Below, one piece after another: positions 1-7,011 of a DNA stretch of 18,099 bases. Both the position numbers and the translations under genes were made by a program. How positions within the stretch are numbered: position 1 is the stretch's first letter; each line of letters begins with the position of its first letter. Origin of the DNA: JBBUX01 sp037445775 (GTDB lineage: Bacteria > Actinomycetota > Coriobacteriia > Anaerosomatales > PHET01); contig JBBIJX010000033.1 in assembly GCA_037445775.1 (NCBI GenBank), positions 1 through 18,099 on the forward strand. The letters run 5' to 3'. The notes under the pieces are model-generated. The model made no database searches and was not told the origin of the DNA. It saw only the letters and a list, made by a program, of their open reading frames with translations.

Positions 1-2
1 TC

Positions 3-914
3 GTGATGCTGTGGAGCGCCGGCGCAGCTGCCCAAGCGCACGTCGAGGCCACGTCGAGCGTCGCGAGGACGTCATTATCAGCCGGGGGGTGGATGACGCT
101 CTTCGCCGCCTACGTGGTGATCTTTGCCGCGACCGCCTGGCTGCCGCCGGGGGCGATGCGCGGGTTGCTCACCTACGCCCCGGTGATCGCCACCGTCGTG
201 CTGCTCGCGGCCGGGCAGCTCTCCGAGCTCGCGGTCGTGCGCGAGTACCAGAACAACGCCGACACGTTCGCCGCGCAGTTGCGGCTGCACCTCGCCTACG
301 TGGCCGGCGCCGTGGCGATCGGCCTCATCACCGGCGTTGCGCTCGGGCTCCTGGCCGTGCGGCGCCGGGCCCTCGAGCCAGCGGTGTTTGGCACGCTCAA
401 CGTCCTGCAGGTCTTCCCCACCCTCGCGTTCATCGGCCTCATGAACCCCGTGCTGTCGGGCCTCTCGGAGCGCTCCGAGCTCCTCGCCGACCTGGGCGTA
501 CACGGGGTGGGCTGGGCGCCGGTCATCGTCGTGCTGTCGGCGTACGCGGTCTATCCCATCGCACGCAACACCTACACGTCGATCGCGAGCCTCGACGGCG
601 CCGTGCTCGACGCGGCCCGGGGCATGGGCATGGGGAGGATGCGGATGTTCGGCGAGGTCGAGCTGCCGCTCGCGCTCCCCGTCATCGTGGCCGGACTGCG
701 CGTCGCACTCGTGCAGACGACTGCAGGCGCGATCGTCGCCGGACTCGTGGGCGGCGGCGGTCTGGGCACGTTCGTCTTCCTGGGCGCAAGCGAGACGGCG
801 AACGACCTGATCCTGCTCGGCGTGATCCCCATCGTCGCGCTCGCGCTCACGTTCGACCGCGGGGTCCTCGCGCTGCAGCGGGCGCTGCAGCCGTGGGAGC
901 GGGTGAGCGCATGA
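3..914 (+). CDS. OpuC-type glycine betaine/choline ABC importer, permease (probably 5'-partial)
   Basis: Inner-membrane permease of a compatible-solute ABC importer of the OpuCB/ProW type. The reading frame is open from the first bases of the window, so the true start may lie upstream; GTG at 3 is only the first possible codon. About residues 30-85 hold two hydrophobic segments before the usual permease core, which begins near 'HLAYVAGAVAIGL'. The core carries the loop that contacts the ATPase ('DAARGMGMGRMRMFGEVELPLALP'-like stretch near residues 200-225) followed by the family's 'GGGGLG' turn. The stop overlaps the ATPase start by 4 bases (ATGA), so the three transporter genes are translationally coupled. 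No substrate-binding protein gene is in the window; it may lie upstream. The family is clear; the exact solute is not determinable from sequence. Confidence 0.88.
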   Translation: MMLWSAGAAAQAHVEATSSVARTSLSAGGWMTLFAAYVVIFAATAWLPPGAMRGLLTYAPVIATVVLLAAGQLSELAVVREYQNNADTFAAQLRLHLAYVAGAVAIGLITGVALGLLAVRRRALEPAVFGTLNVLQVFPTLAFIGLMNPVLSGLSERSELLADLGVHGVGWAPVIVVLSAYAVYPIARNTYTSIASLDGAVLDAARGMGMGRMRMFGEVELPLALPVIVAGLRVALVQTTAGAIVAGLVGGGGLGTFVFLGASETANDLILLGVIPIVALALTFDRGVLALQRALQPWERVSA

Positions 915-1867
915 TCGAGATTCGCGGGCTCACGAAACGCTATGGCGGCTTCACCGCCGTCGAAGGTGTTGACCTCGATGTCGAAGAGGGACGCTTTGCG
1001 GTGCTCCTGGGCCCATCGGGCTCTGGCAAGACGACCGTCCTTCGCATGGTGAATCGCATGATCGAACCCACGAGCGGCACGGTGCGCGTGGGCGGGCGCG
1101 ACAACGCGTCGCTCAAGCCCGAGGAGCTGCGCCGCTCGATAGGCTACGTGATCCAGAACACCGGCTTGTTCCCGAACATGACGATCCGCCGCAACGTTGC
1201 CACCGTGCCGCGCCTGCTCGGGTGGGACCGCGCGCGCATCGAAGCGCGCGTCGACGAGCTGCTCGACCTCGTGGGACTCGACCCGGACACGTACGGACTG
1301 AAGCTGCCCGCGCAGCTCTCCGGCGGCGAGGCGCAGCGTGTGGGTGTGGCGCGAGCGCTCGCCGCGGACCCGCCCGTGCTCTTGATGGACGAGCCGTTCG
1401 GCGCGGTCGACCCGCTCACGCGCGAGAGGCTGCAGCAGGAGATGAAGCGGCTGCAGGAGCGGCTGCGCAAGACGGTCTTGTTCGTCACTCACGACATCGA
1501 CGAGGCGGTCACTCTGGCCGACAACATCGCACTGCTCAGAGGCGGCGTCATCCAGCAGCACGCGACGCCCGAGACGATGTGGCGAAAGCCCGCCAACGCG
1601 TTCGTACGTGACTTCTTCGGCGAGAATCTGGGGCTGCGCATCATGTCGCGCCACTGCCTGAGCGGCGTGAAGCTCGACGCGATACCCGCTGGACTCGACA
1701 GTGCGGCGCTGCCGCGAGTGGCCGTCGGCTCAACTCTCAAGGAGGCGCTGGCCGAGCTCGTGGGCTCGCGGGCGGAGCGCGTGCTGGTCGTCGACGGCGA
1801 TGCGGAGCTCGGCACGTTCGGCTTCGACGCGCTCGTACGCGCGCTCGGCGACGGGAGCGCGCCGTGA
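911..1867 (+). CDS. OpuC-type glycine betaine/choline ABC importer, ATP-binding protein
   Basis: 318-residue ATPase that energises the adjacent permeases on the cytoplasmic face. Walker A GPSGSGKTT is at residues 34-42, the signature LSGGEAQR at about 136-143, Walker B VLLMDEP at 156-162, and the switch His lies in 'FVTHDIDEA'. The wording 'VIQNTGLFPNMTI' is typical of the OpuCA/ProV subgroup. The ATG at 911 is chosen because it overlaps the permease stop and begins exactly at the family N-terminus; the frame stays open far upstream only because of high GC. After residue 240 the C-terminal part is short (about 78 residues) and resembles at most one degenerate CBS unit, where OpuCA proteins usually carry two CBS repeats that sense ionic strength. 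It overlaps the next gene by 4 bases (GTGA). Confidence 0.95.
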   Translation: MIEIRGLTKRYGGFTAVEGVDLDVEEGRFAVLLGPSGSGKTTVLRMVNRMIEPTSGTVRVGGRDNASLKPEELRRSIGYVIQNTGLFPNMTIRRNVATVPRLLGWDRARIEARVDELLDLVGLDPDTYGLKLPAQLSGGEAQRVGVARALAADPPVLLMDEPFGAVDPLTRERLQQEMKRLQERLRKTVLFVTHDIDEAVTLADNIALLRGGVIQQHATPETMWRKPANAFVRDFFGENLGLRIMSRHCLSGVKLDAIPAGLDSAALPRVAVGSTLKEALAELVGSRAERVLVVDGDAELGTFGFDALVRALGDGSAP

Positions 1868-2634
1868 GCCGCAGCGACACCGAGGGACCCGGCCGAGCAC
1901 GCGTTGCGGCGCACTGGGCCGCCGTCGCTGCGCTCGCGGCGGCGACACTGTGGATGACCTTCGACACAGAGGGCTTCTCACGGCTGCTATCCGCCCTCGT
2001 CCCCGACGCCGAGACGGTGATCTATCCCACCAAGCCGCTGCCGCAGCTCATGGGCGAACAGGTCTTCTTGGTAGCGGTGGCGAGCGCGCTCGCGCTCGTC
2101 ACGGGCGGGGCGTTGGGCGCGTTCGCCCTCTCGCGCGCGGGACGGCCCTTTCGCGACCTCATCGTGAGTGTGGGCAGCCTTGCGCAGACGGTGCCGAGCG
2201 TCGCGATCATGGCGCTCGCGGTGCCGGTGATCGGCTATGGCGCCGAGCCCGCCGTGCTCGCGCTCGTGCTCTACAGCATCCTGCCCATCATGCTCAACGT
2301 GATCACTGGCATCGAGGGCGTGCCGCCGGATGCCCGTGACGCGGCGATGGGCATGGGGATGTCGCCTGCGCAGCGGTTGTTCGGCGTGGAGATCCCTCTG
2401 GCCATGCCGGTGATCATGGGCGGCGTGAAGAACATGCTCGTCATCAACGTCAGCGCGGCGACGATGGGCGCTGTAGTCTCCGCCGGGGGCCTCGGCATGC
2501 CCATCCTCGCGGGTTTCGACACCTACAACAACGCCTACATACTCGAAGGAGCGCTTCCGGCGATCACGCTCGCGCTGCTGCTCGACCGGCTGCTCACCCC
2601 GGTGCGAGAGCTCGGGGCAGAAGCTCCGCTGTAG
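1864..2634 (+). CDS. OpuC-type glycine betaine/choline ABC importer, second permease
   Basis: 256-residue inner-membrane permease of the OpuCD/ProW type, partner of the first permease. The GTG at 1864 overlaps the ATPase stop and gives a short polar N-terminus followed by a first membrane segment at about residues 15-30. The core begins near 'GEQVFLVAVASALALVTGGALGAF'. The coupling loop 'MGMGMSPAQRLFGVEIPLAMP' is at about residues 160-180, and the 'SAGGLG' turn and C-terminal membrane segment follow. It shares the loop pattern with the first permease, as expected for a heterodimeric pore. The TAG stop is inside the first copy of a small tandem repeat. Confidence 0.93.
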   Translation: MSRSDTEGPGRARVAAHWAAVAALAAATLWMTFDTEGFSRLLSALVPDAETVIYPTKPLPQLMGEQVFLVAVASALALVTGGALGAFALSRAGRPFRDLIVSVGSLAQTVPSVAIMALAVPVIGYGAEPAVLALVLYSILPIMLNVITGIEGVPPDARDAAMGMGMSPAQRLFGVEIPLAMPVIMGGVKNMLVINVSAATMGAVVSAGGLGMPILAGFDTYNNAYILEGALPAITLALLLDRLLTPVRELGAEAPL

Positions 2635-2659
2635 CGCCGCTGTAGCGTCGGCTGTAGCG
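2626..2659. repeat. Three-copy tandem repeat at the transporter stop codon
   Basis: CCGCTGTAGCG (2626-2636) is repeated exactly at 2637-2647, and a third copy with one base difference and one insertion (TCGGCTGTAGCG) lies at 2648-2659. The first copy contains the TAG stop (2632-2634) of the permease gene. This probably arose by local slippage; no function is evident. Confidence 0.8.
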
Positions 2660-2674
2660 TCCGGGCAGCGAGGA

Positions 2675-2704
2675 GTGACGCGCTCACTTCACCTCGGGTA
2701 ACAT
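2675..2704 (+). promoter_or_regulatory. Candidate promoter of the MNT/HEPN remnant
   Basis: GTGACG (2675-2680) and TAACAT (2699-2704) are 18 bases apart and each match 4 of 6 consensus positions. A strong Shine-Dalgarno GGAGG (2711-2715) sits 6 bases before the ATG at 2722. This is a weak call based on spacing and similarity only. Confidence 0.3.
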
Positions 2705-2721
2705 CAACTCGGAGGTTCCGC

Positions 2722-3030
2722 ATGGTATCCGTCATCTCAGACAAACTCGACGCCATCTCCGCCCTGTGCCGCAAGTACGGGGTCGTCAGCATGTACCTGT
2801 TCGGCTCGGCAGCGGGATCTGAGTTCGAGCCCGGTCGCAGTGACGTGGACCTGCTTGTGGACTTCGGGTCGATGGACGGTTACGCAAAGGCGCACGCCTA
2901 CTTCGATCTGCTCGACGAGCTCCGTGAGGTTCTCGGCACCGAGGTCGATCTGGTCATGATCGGCGCTTTGAAGAACCGCTACATCGCCGCTGAGATTGAG
3001 CGCACCAAACAGATGCTCTATGCCGCGTAG
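2722..3030 (+). CDS. MNT-domain nucleotidyltransferase, antitoxin of a HEPN/MNT (type VII) module
   Basis: 102-residue minimal nucleotidyltransferase. The catalytic signature is intact: G28-S29, then D41 and D43 (GS-x10-GS-type spacing GSx10-11DxD, here 'GRSDVDLLV'), with a third acidic residue in 'TEVDLVMI'. In characterised modules of this family (MntA) the enzyme neutralises its HEPN ribonuclease by transferring AMP to it. The start ATG has GGAGG 6 bases upstream. Its stop overlaps the start of the HEPN remnant at 3020, the normal operon arrangement for this pair, but that partner is destroyed, so this antitoxin is now without a local target. It may act on the HEPN encoded at 9614 or simply be decaying. 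Confidence 0.88.
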   Translation: MVSVISDKLDAISALCRKYGVVSMYLFGSAAGSEFEPGRSDVDLLVDFGSMDGYAKAHAYFDLLDELREVLGTEVDLVMIGALKNRYIAAEIERTKQMLYAA

Positions 3031-3194
3031 CGCTCTCGCATACCTCGCGGACATCATCGACGCGTGCCGCTTGATCGAGGACGCTCGCGCACGACTATGC
3101 CTTGGTGGATGACCAGTCAATCTACGCAACCGCTGTCGGGGATATTCCACGACTCCGGATGGAGTGCGAGGCGCTACTGGAGCGGGCAGACTGA
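3020..3194 (+). pseudogene. HEPN toxin remnant with internal deletion and frame change
   Basis: The ATG at 3020 overlaps the antitoxin stop and encodes the usual HEPN opening 'MPRSALAYLADIIDACRLIED', but this frame ends in TGA after 31 codons. Starting at 3090, in another frame, the sequence resumes as 'HDYALVDDQ...' and runs to TGA at 3192-3194. That is the standard C-terminal third of a DUF86-type HEPN protein: the His-x-Tyr of the catalytic motif, then 'GDIPRLRMECEALLERAD'. The two parts meet near 3085-3090. The middle, with most of the helical bundle and the catalytic Arg, is missing; about 170 bp appear lost compared with a typical 115-residue family member. The product cannot be an active ribonuclease. 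Confidence 0.8.
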
Positions 3195-3300
3195 CAAACA
3201 GTCCGAGCCGACTCGCCTTGCCCGGCGCTCAACTGCCGGACGTTCGGCAGCCGACCGTGACGCCCTCGTCGACGATTCATGCTGTGACCCGGGAGACCTG

Positions 3301-4410
3301 ATGACATCATTCCGCCTAACCGACCCCTCCCTCGAGCCCATCGCCGCGAAGGTCATCGCCGGCGAGCGCCTCACGCGCGACGACGGCATCGCGCTGTACG
3401 CGTCGAACGACCTCGTGGGCATCGGCCAGATGGCCGACCACGTGCGGCGGCGCATCAACGGCGACCGGGTGTACTTCATGGTCAACCGCCACGTGAACCC
3501 CACCAACATCTGCCGCAACCGCTGCAAGTTCTGCGCTTTCGCCAGAAACGCTGACGAGCCGGGCGCCTACGAGATGACGCTCGACGAGATCGCGAAGGCG
3601 GCCGCCGAGGGCGCTGCGGACGGCGCCTACGAGATCCACATCGTGAGCGGCCTGCACCCGGAGTGGAGCTACGAGTTCTACGTCGACATGGTGCGCCGGA
3701 CGCGCGAGGCGGTGCCGGACCGCGTCATCGTGCAGGCGTTCACCGCAGTCGAGATCGAGCACATGGCGATCATCAGCGAAAAGTCGACGCGCGAGGTGCT
3801 CGCGGATCTGAAGGCGGCCGGGCTCGACGCACTGCCGGGCGGCGGCGCCGAGATCTTCAGCGACCGCACGCGCATGGCCGCGTGGGACAAGAAGACGAAG
3901 TCCGACGTGTGGCTGCGCATCCACGGCGAGGCGCACGAGCTGGGGATCAAGACGAACTGCACGATGCTCTACGGCCACATCGAGACGCACGAGGAGCGCA
4001 TCGACCACCTCATCCGCCTCCGCGAGCAGCAAGATGCGTCCGGCGGCTTCCTCGCGTTCATCCCGCTCGCCTTCCACCCCGCGAACACCGAGCTGTCGGA
4101 CCTGCCGGCCACCACCGGCTTCGACGACCTCAAGACGCTCGCGATCGCGCGTCTCATGCTCGACAACATCGATCACATCAAGGCGTTCTGGATCATGGTG
4201 GGCCTCAAAGTCGCGCAGCTCTCGACGGCGTTTGGCGTCGACGACATCGACGGCACGGTGGTCGAGGAGAAGATCACTCACATGGCCGGGGCCACCACGC
4301 CCGAGGCGCTCTCGAAGGACGACCTCGTGGCGATGATCCGCGAGACGGGGCATGCGCCGGTGGAGCGCGACACGCTCTACCGCGTGGTGCACGAGTACGG
4401 CGAGGAGTGA
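3301..4410 (+). CDS. mqnE: Aminofutalosine synthase MqnE (radical SAM)
   Basis: 369-residue radical SAM enzyme of the futalosine menaquinone pathway. MqnE adds the SAM-derived adenosyl radical to 3-[(1-carboxyvinyl)oxy]benzoate, giving 6-amino-6-deoxyfutalosine. The cluster-binding cysteines C71, C75 and C78 lie in 'NICRNRCKFCAF', preceded by 'NRHVNPTN', which distinguishes MqnE from MqnC (NRNVNYTN). 'LPGGGAEIFSD' and 'AFWIMVGLKVAQ' are further family blocks. The ATG at 3301 is chosen because GGGAG lies 5-9 bases upstream and the family begins here; the open frame back to 3064 runs through the HEPN remnant. The 106 bases before it contain a small hairpin (CTGCCG 3233-3238 with CGGCAG 3245-3250) and no clear promoter. 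The next mqn genes are 2.6 kb downstream. Confidence 0.95.
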   Translation: MTSFRLTDPSLEPIAAKVIAGERLTRDDGIALYASNDLVGIGQMADHVRRRINGDRVYFMVNRHVNPTNICRNRCKFCAFARNADEPGAYEMTLDEIAKAAAEGAADGAYEIHIVSGLHPEWSYEFYVDMVRRTREAVPDRVIVQAFTAVEIEHMAIISEKSTREVLADLKAAGLDALPGGGAEIFSDRTRMAAWDKKTKSDVWLRIHGEAHELGIKTNCTMLYGHIETHEERIDHLIRLREQQDASGGFLAFIPLAFHPANTELSDLPATTGFDDLKTLAIARLMLDNIDHIKAFWIMVGLKVAQLSTAFGVDDIDGTVVEEKITHMAGATTPEALSKDDLVAMIRETGHAPVERDTLYRVVHEYGEE

Positions 4411-4425
4411 TCGACGCCCTCGCGT

Positions 4426-4833
4426 GCCAAGAGACGCGCTCTCGCCAACAAAGCGCTGTCGCTCGACCCCGACTGCGCTGATGCGCTGGTGCTCTTGGCC
4501 GAGCAGGCGATGCACGCGAACGAAGCGATGGATCTTTACGAACGGGCGATGCGCGCTGGAGAGCGCAAGCTGGGCGAGGAGTTCTTCGAAGAGAACCGGG
4601 GACACTTCTGGGGCATCTTCGAGACGCGCGGCTACGTGCTGCGGCTCACGGTGTTCCCGGAAGACGCGCCCGATGACGACTTCGACAGCTACCGTCCGGG
4701 AAGCCCGGAGGAGGCTGTGTTGGTCATCGACTGTCTGGCAGAGGCGATGGACGCGACGCCGGGCTTCCTGGAAGCCGCCGTGGACGTGCTGCGCTTGGCC
4801 ATGGAACCGCACGCGATTCCGGTCTGCGATTGA
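4426..4833 (+). pseudogene. TPR-repeat protein remnant, truncated at the 5' end and internally deleted
   Basis: Recognisable TPR-like sequence ('ALSLDPDCADALVLLAEQA', then 'LYERAMRAGERKLGEEFFEENRGHFWG') begins five codons after the mqnE stop, in the same frame as mqnE, with no start codon or Shine-Dalgarno of its own. The first possible start is GTG at 4489, inside the TPR unit. From memory of this widespread family, the conserved helix 'GHFWGxxETRPYMRARxxLA' normally continues into further TPRs, and the protein ends with a 'YxPGSxxEA...TPGALxWL' block. Here 'FETRGY' is followed after about 15 residues by 'YRPGSPEEA...DATPGFLE', so the central repeats appear to be missing. A short protein from GTG 4489 (114 residues) could still be made. 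No function can be assigned. Confidence 0.6.
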
Positions 4834-4858
4834 CTCATTATCTACATTTTCTTAGTAT
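4830..4858 (+). promoter_or_regulatory. Promoter of the RHH/GNAT toxin-antitoxin operon
   Basis: TTGACT (4830-4835, 5 of 6 consensus positions) is separated by 17 bases from TAGTAT (4853-4858) in a conspicuously AT-rich island. The -35 element overlaps the TGA stop of the TPR remnant (4831-4833). Inverted half-sites TAGT (4853-4856) and ACTA (4862-4865) flank the likely start of transcription and could be antitoxin contacts. GGAGGTG (4867-4873) is 6 bases before the ATG. Confidence 0.6.
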
Positions 4859-4879
4859 TTCACTATGGAGGTGTAGCGA

Positions 4880-5242
4880 ATGGGCTACAAGCGCAAACAG
4901 GTCCAGATCTCCGCGTTCATCGCGCAGGAGACCAAGGCCGCGCTCGACGCGTACGTCGCCGCGACCGGACTGAAGAAGAACCGCGTCATCGACGAGGCGA
5001 TCGAACGTCACCTTGGAGCGGTCACGCAGATCCCGGCCGACATGATCATCGAGACGCACCTGACCACGACTCCTGAAGGCTGGGAGATGGTGTGGGACAT
5101 GATCACGACCGAACGTGAGCCCAGTCCGGAGCTCGTGGAGGGCTGGGAGCGCCACTTCGAGTTCCTTCGCGAAGACGACTGCTCGCTTGAAGAAGAGCTT
5201 GCGCGTGACCGGGCCGCCGAGGACTCGCCAGATGCGGGCTAG
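4880..5242 (+). CDS. Ribbon-helix-helix antitoxin of a GNAT toxin module (TacA-like)
   Basis: 120-residue protein. Residues 4-45 read as a ribbon-helix-helix fold: a short strand 'KQVQISAFI', then helices around 'QETKAALDAYVAATG' and 'KKNRVIDEAIERHLG'. The acidic C-terminal half (about 60-120, ending 'EEELARDRAAEDSPDAG') would be the toxin-binding part, as in TacA-type antitoxins. The start has an excellent Shine-Dalgarno. The stop overlaps the GNAT gene start by 11 bases, so the two are co-translated with the antitoxin first, as is usual for this class. It probably represses its own promoter through the RHH dimer; that is inference from family behaviour. It is longer than a bare DUF1778 antitoxin (about 90 residues). 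Confidence 0.8.
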   Translation: MGYKRKQVQISAFIAQETKAALDAYVAATGLKKNRVIDEAIERHLGAVTQIPADMIIETHLTTTPEGWEMVWDMITTEREPSPELVEGWERHFEFLREDDCSLEEELARDRAAEDSPDAG

Positions 5243-5864
5243 GGCGCTTCGGAAGGCGGACAGACGCCAGGAGTTCGACTCCGGCGAGCCTGCCATCGAC
5301 CTGTTCTTCCGCGAGTACGCGGGCCAAGACCAGTGGCGGCACTACGTCGGCGTGACGTACTGCCTGTTCGACAGTGGGCGTCCCATCGCTTTCGCCACCC
5401 TGTCCGCCGGTTCGCTCGACCCGGGAGAGTTGCCGCCGGAGGTCAGAGAGCGCCTGCCGCGTCACGCGGTACCGGTCCTGCGACTTGCACGTCTCGGCGT
5501 CGACCGTCGTCATCAGGGCCGCGGGCTGGGACGCGAGCTGCTCTACGTCGCCTCCGACATCGCGGTCGAGATGCGCGTTCGAGCCGGGTGCACGGGAGTC
5601 CTCGTGGACGCGAAGCCCGATGCCGTGCGCTTCTACGAGCGGCACGGCTTCCGCCGTCTGCCCATCACCTCACGCGTCGCCGGAGCCGGCGCGCGGCCGG
5701 TGCGCCTCTTCGCGGACCTGCAGCATCTGGTGAGGGGCGCGATGACCGCGAGCGAGGGGCTCACGGCCACCGACTCGCTCGCCCTCGAGTTCCGGCGCCG
5801 CGCGCGCGAGCTGTCGCTCACGCCGGCAGAGCTGCGCAGCGTCGTCGACAAGCTGCTGGACTAG
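5232..5864 (+). CDS. GNAT-family acetyltransferase toxin (TacT-like)
   Basis: 210-residue GNAT protein. 'FDSGEPAIDLFFREYAGQDQ' near the N-terminus is the hallmark opening of the TacT/AtaT2 group, whose members acetylate charged tRNAs and stop translation. The acetyl-CoA loop is R92-R-H-Q-G-R-G-L-G100, and Y135 in 'RFYERHGF' corresponds to the conserved catalytic Tyr. The ATG at 5232 lies inside the end of the antitoxin gene, the standard toxin-antitoxin layout; longer upstream starts would run through the antitoxin. The usual toxin is about 160-175 residues. Here about 40-45 extra residues follow, with two predicted helices ('DSLALEFRRRARELS', 'PAELRSVVDKLL'), whose role is unknown. Acetylation of aminoacyl-tRNA is family knowledge, not shown here. 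Confidence 0.82.
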   Translation: MRARALRKADRRQEFDSGEPAIDLFFREYAGQDQWRHYVGVTYCLFDSGRPIAFATLSAGSLDPGELPPEVRERLPRHAVPVLRLARLGVDRRHQGRGLGRELLYVASDIAVEMRVRAGCTGVLVDAKPDAVRFYERHGFRRLPITSRVAGAGARPVRLFADLQHLVRGAMTASEGLTATDSLALEFRRRARELSLTPAELRSVVDKLLD

Positions 5865-5912
5865 GGCATCACACGTCGAGCACGGACGAAGCAGGGAGTC
5901 CCGGGGCGCACG

Positions 5913-6839
5913 TCAATCCGCCACGACGCTCGTCCCTGCCGTGCCGTCGACAACATCGCCTATCCGTTCGAGACTCCCGATGGCGGCGCGCCTGCCGGTA
6001 CCGCGGACGAACCGGACCGCCGCCTCGACCTTCGGCCCCATCGAACCGGCCGCGAACTCGTGTCGGGCGAGTTCGTCGGGCGTGGCGGACTCGATGAGGC
6101 GCTGCTCGGGCGTCCCCCAGTTCGCGTAGACACCCTCGGCGTCGGTCGCCATGACGAGCAGGTCCGCGCCGAGCCCGCGTGCAAGGAGTTCGGCCGCGAG
6201 ATCCTTGTCGATGACGCATTCGACACCAGCGAGCGTGCGGGTGTCGTCGGGTACGTACGCCGTGGGAATGCCGCCACCGCCCGCGCAGATCACGAGCGTC
6301 CCCTTCTCGATCAGCCAGCGGATGGGCTGGAGCTCGAAGATCCGCTTGGGCTCCGGTGAGGCGACCACGCGGCGCGGCCTGCCACCGTCAAGCTTGAAGG
6401 TCCAGCCTCGCGCTTGTGCGAGACGCTCGGCCTCGGCGGGTTCGTACTGTGGACCCACGAACTTGGCGGGGTCGTCAAACGCCGGGTCCCGGGGGTCGAC
6501 CTCGATCATCGTGAGCACCGTCGCGATGGGCACCTCGAACGGAAGCAGGTTTCCCATCTCCTGCTCGATCAGATAGCCGATCATGCCCTCAGTCTGCGCC
6601 CCAAGCACGTCGAGCGGGTACGGCTCGACGTCCGCGTAGGCCGCCGCCTGCAGCGCGAGCAGACCCACCTGCGGGCCGTTGCCGTGAGCCAAGACCACCG
6701 TGCAGCGCTCGGCCACCGGGGCGATCGCCCGGCACGCGAGACGCACGTTGTTGCGCTGAACCTCGGCGGTCATCGGTTCCGAGCGCCTGAGCAGCGCGTT
6801 GCCTCCGAGCGCTATCACGACCACCGGCCTCTCGCCCAT
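5913..6839 (-). CDS. arcC: Carbamate kinase
   Basis: 308-residue cytoplasmic kinase interconverting carbamoyl phosphate + ADP and carbamate + ATP. N-terminal 'VVIALGGNALL', then 'LAHGNGPQVG', 'QTEGMIGYLIEQ', 'VICAGGGGIPTAYV', 'VIDKDLAAELLA' and 'TDAEGVYANWG' are the ordered blocks of the carbamate kinase branch of the amino acid kinase fold. Length is normal. The ATG at 6839 is preceded on its strand by a purine-rich GGAAGGGA. It stands alone: no arginine deiminase, ornithine carbamoyltransferase or arginine/ornithine exchanger is in the window, so the source of carbamoyl phosphate (arginine, agmatine, purine or allantoin breakdown) cannot be read from context. It is convergent with the GNAT toxin gene (48 bases apart) and divergent from mqnA. 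Confidence 0.95.
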   Translation of the reverse strand: MGERPVVVIALGGNALLRRSEPMTAEVQRNNVRLACRAIAPVAERCTVVLAHGNGPQVGLLALQAAAYADVEPYPLDVLGAQTEGMIGYLIEQEMGNLLPFEVPIATVLTMIEVDPRDPAFDDPAKFVGPQYEPAEAERLAQARGWTFKLDGGRPRRVVASPEPKRIFELQPIRWLIEKGTLVICAGGGGIPTAYVPDDTRTLAGVECVIDKDLAAELLARGLGADLLVMATDAEGVYANWGTPEQRLIESATPDELARHEFAAGSMGPKVEAAVRFVRGTGRRAAIGSLERIGDVVDGTAGTSVVAD

Positions 6840-7011
6840 CCGCGTCCCTTCCCGCGACCCCGCGCCGTCTGAACGCCGAAACGCTCCTCACGAGTCTGTT
6901 CCCCTTCCCCGCGCCGCACCCTGTGGAGCAGCACCTGGAGAACAGCCCCGATACCGCAGCACCCAAGAGGCGACACGCGCTACGATAGGCCCACACAGGG
7001 AGGGAGACCGC

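Noticed and set aside
572..1654. 360-codon open frame on the minus strand opposite the OpuCA-type ATPase
   Set aside because: Antisense shadow of an unmistakable ABC ATPase.
3233..3250. Hairpin CTGCCG/CGGCAG before mqnE as a terminator or riboswitch
   Set aside because: Only six base pairs, no U-tract, and such short GC hairpins are expected by chance in this composition.
3064..3300. N-terminal extension of MqnE by 79 residues
   Set aside because: It runs through the HEPN remnant, lacks homology to the family, and the ATG at 3301 has a proper Shine-Dalgarno.
3316..4812. 498-codon open frame on the minus strand opposite mqnE
   Set aside because: It is antisense to a clear radical SAM gene, rich in His/Arg/Val of the kind produced by the third codon position of high-GC genes, and has no recognisable domain.
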